Shown here in pieces: positions 5,836-5,954 of a stretch of 5,954 bases of DNA (the first letter of the stretch is position 1; the number at the start of each line of letters is the position of its first letter). The DNA is from UBA1723 sp018066165. Lineage in GTDB: Bacteria; Bacteroidota; Bacteroidia; Bacteroidales; Paludibacteraceae. Made by a program: the position numbers and the translations under genes. The notes under the pieces were generated by a model that worked only from the letters and a program-made list of their open reading frames with translations, was not told the origin of the DNA and made no database searches. The DNA lies in contig JAGHRX010000207.1 in assembly GCA_018066165.1 (NCBI GenBank), positions 1 to 5,954 on the forward strand, written 5' to 3'.

Positions 5836-5954
5836 GTTTCAGGTTTCAAGTTTCAGGTTTCAAGTTTCAGGTTTCAAGTTTCAGGTTTCAAGTTTCAGGT
5901 TTCATGTTTAAGGTTTCAGGTTTAAGGTTTGAGGTTTAAGGTTTGAGGTGTAAG
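5836..5954. repeat. Array of seventeen 7-mers, consensus GTTTNAR
   Basis: From 5836 to the window end the sequence divides without slip into seventeen 7-mers. The first nine alternate GTTTCAG and GTTTCAA, giving a 14-nt higher-order unit repeated about four and a half times. The remainder drifts: GTTTCAT, GTTTAAG, GTTTCAG, GTTTAAG, GTTTGAG, GTTTAAG, GTTTGAG, GTGTAAG. Variation falls almost only at positions 5 and 7 of the unit, while GTTT is kept in sixteen of seventeen copies. The array begins at the base after the terminator T-run and runs off the window, so its end and downstream neighbour are unseen. There is no start codon or Shine-Dalgarno to suggest coding, and a 7-nt unit does not keep a reading frame. 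Confidence 0.92.

Noticed and set aside
5836..5954. The 7-mer array as a CRISPR array or a coding repeat.
   Set aside because: There are no spacers and units are far too short for CRISPR; a 7-nt unit shifts frame each copy and no start codon or ribosome site precedes it.

Overview
The window looks like chromosomal DNA from a member of the Bacteroidota, most likely the order Bacteroidales; I cannot name the genus. The grounds are: a DUF4271 membrane protein next to uroporphyrinogen-III synthase, an arrangement I associate with this phylum; two matches to the Bacteroidetes -7 promoter element TAnnTTTG; mostly weak Shine-Dalgarno sequences; and moderate, AT-leaning base composition. All five genes are on the + strand and tightly packed. 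I see no mobile element, CRISPR array, tRNA or rRNA.

Layout: positions 1-45 hold a short 7-nt-period repeat that merges into a Bacteroidetes-type promoter. Next comes a DUF4380-like, probably galactose-mutarotase-fold protein (74-1063). Two bases later starts a full-length 7TM-HD phosphodiesterase of the PgpH family (1066-3138), expected to hydrolyse cyclic di-AMP. A 44-nt gap filled by a second 7-nt-period repeat leads to tsaE (3183-3602), the ATPase of tRNA t6A synthesis. Fourteen bases on is a DUF4271 membrane protein with a long disordered N-terminal tail (3617-4966). After 39 nt comes hemD (5006-5785). A rho-independent terminator (5808-5835) closes the unit, and a perfectly phased array of seventeen 7-mers runs from there to the end of the window.

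The genes look like one transcription unit of housekeeping functions (second-messenger turnover, tRNA modification, tetrapyrrole synthesis) without a single shared pathway. A promoter-like element inside the end of the DUF4271 gene may give hemD extra transcription of its own.

The most unusual thing seen is not a gene. Three unrelated sequences in three intergenic positions all repeat with a period of exactly 7 nt. One appears to supply a -35-type promoter element, one supplies the bases just upstream of the tsaE start codon, and one begins at the base after the terminator's T-run. I found no convincing new defence, mobile or enzymatic system here.
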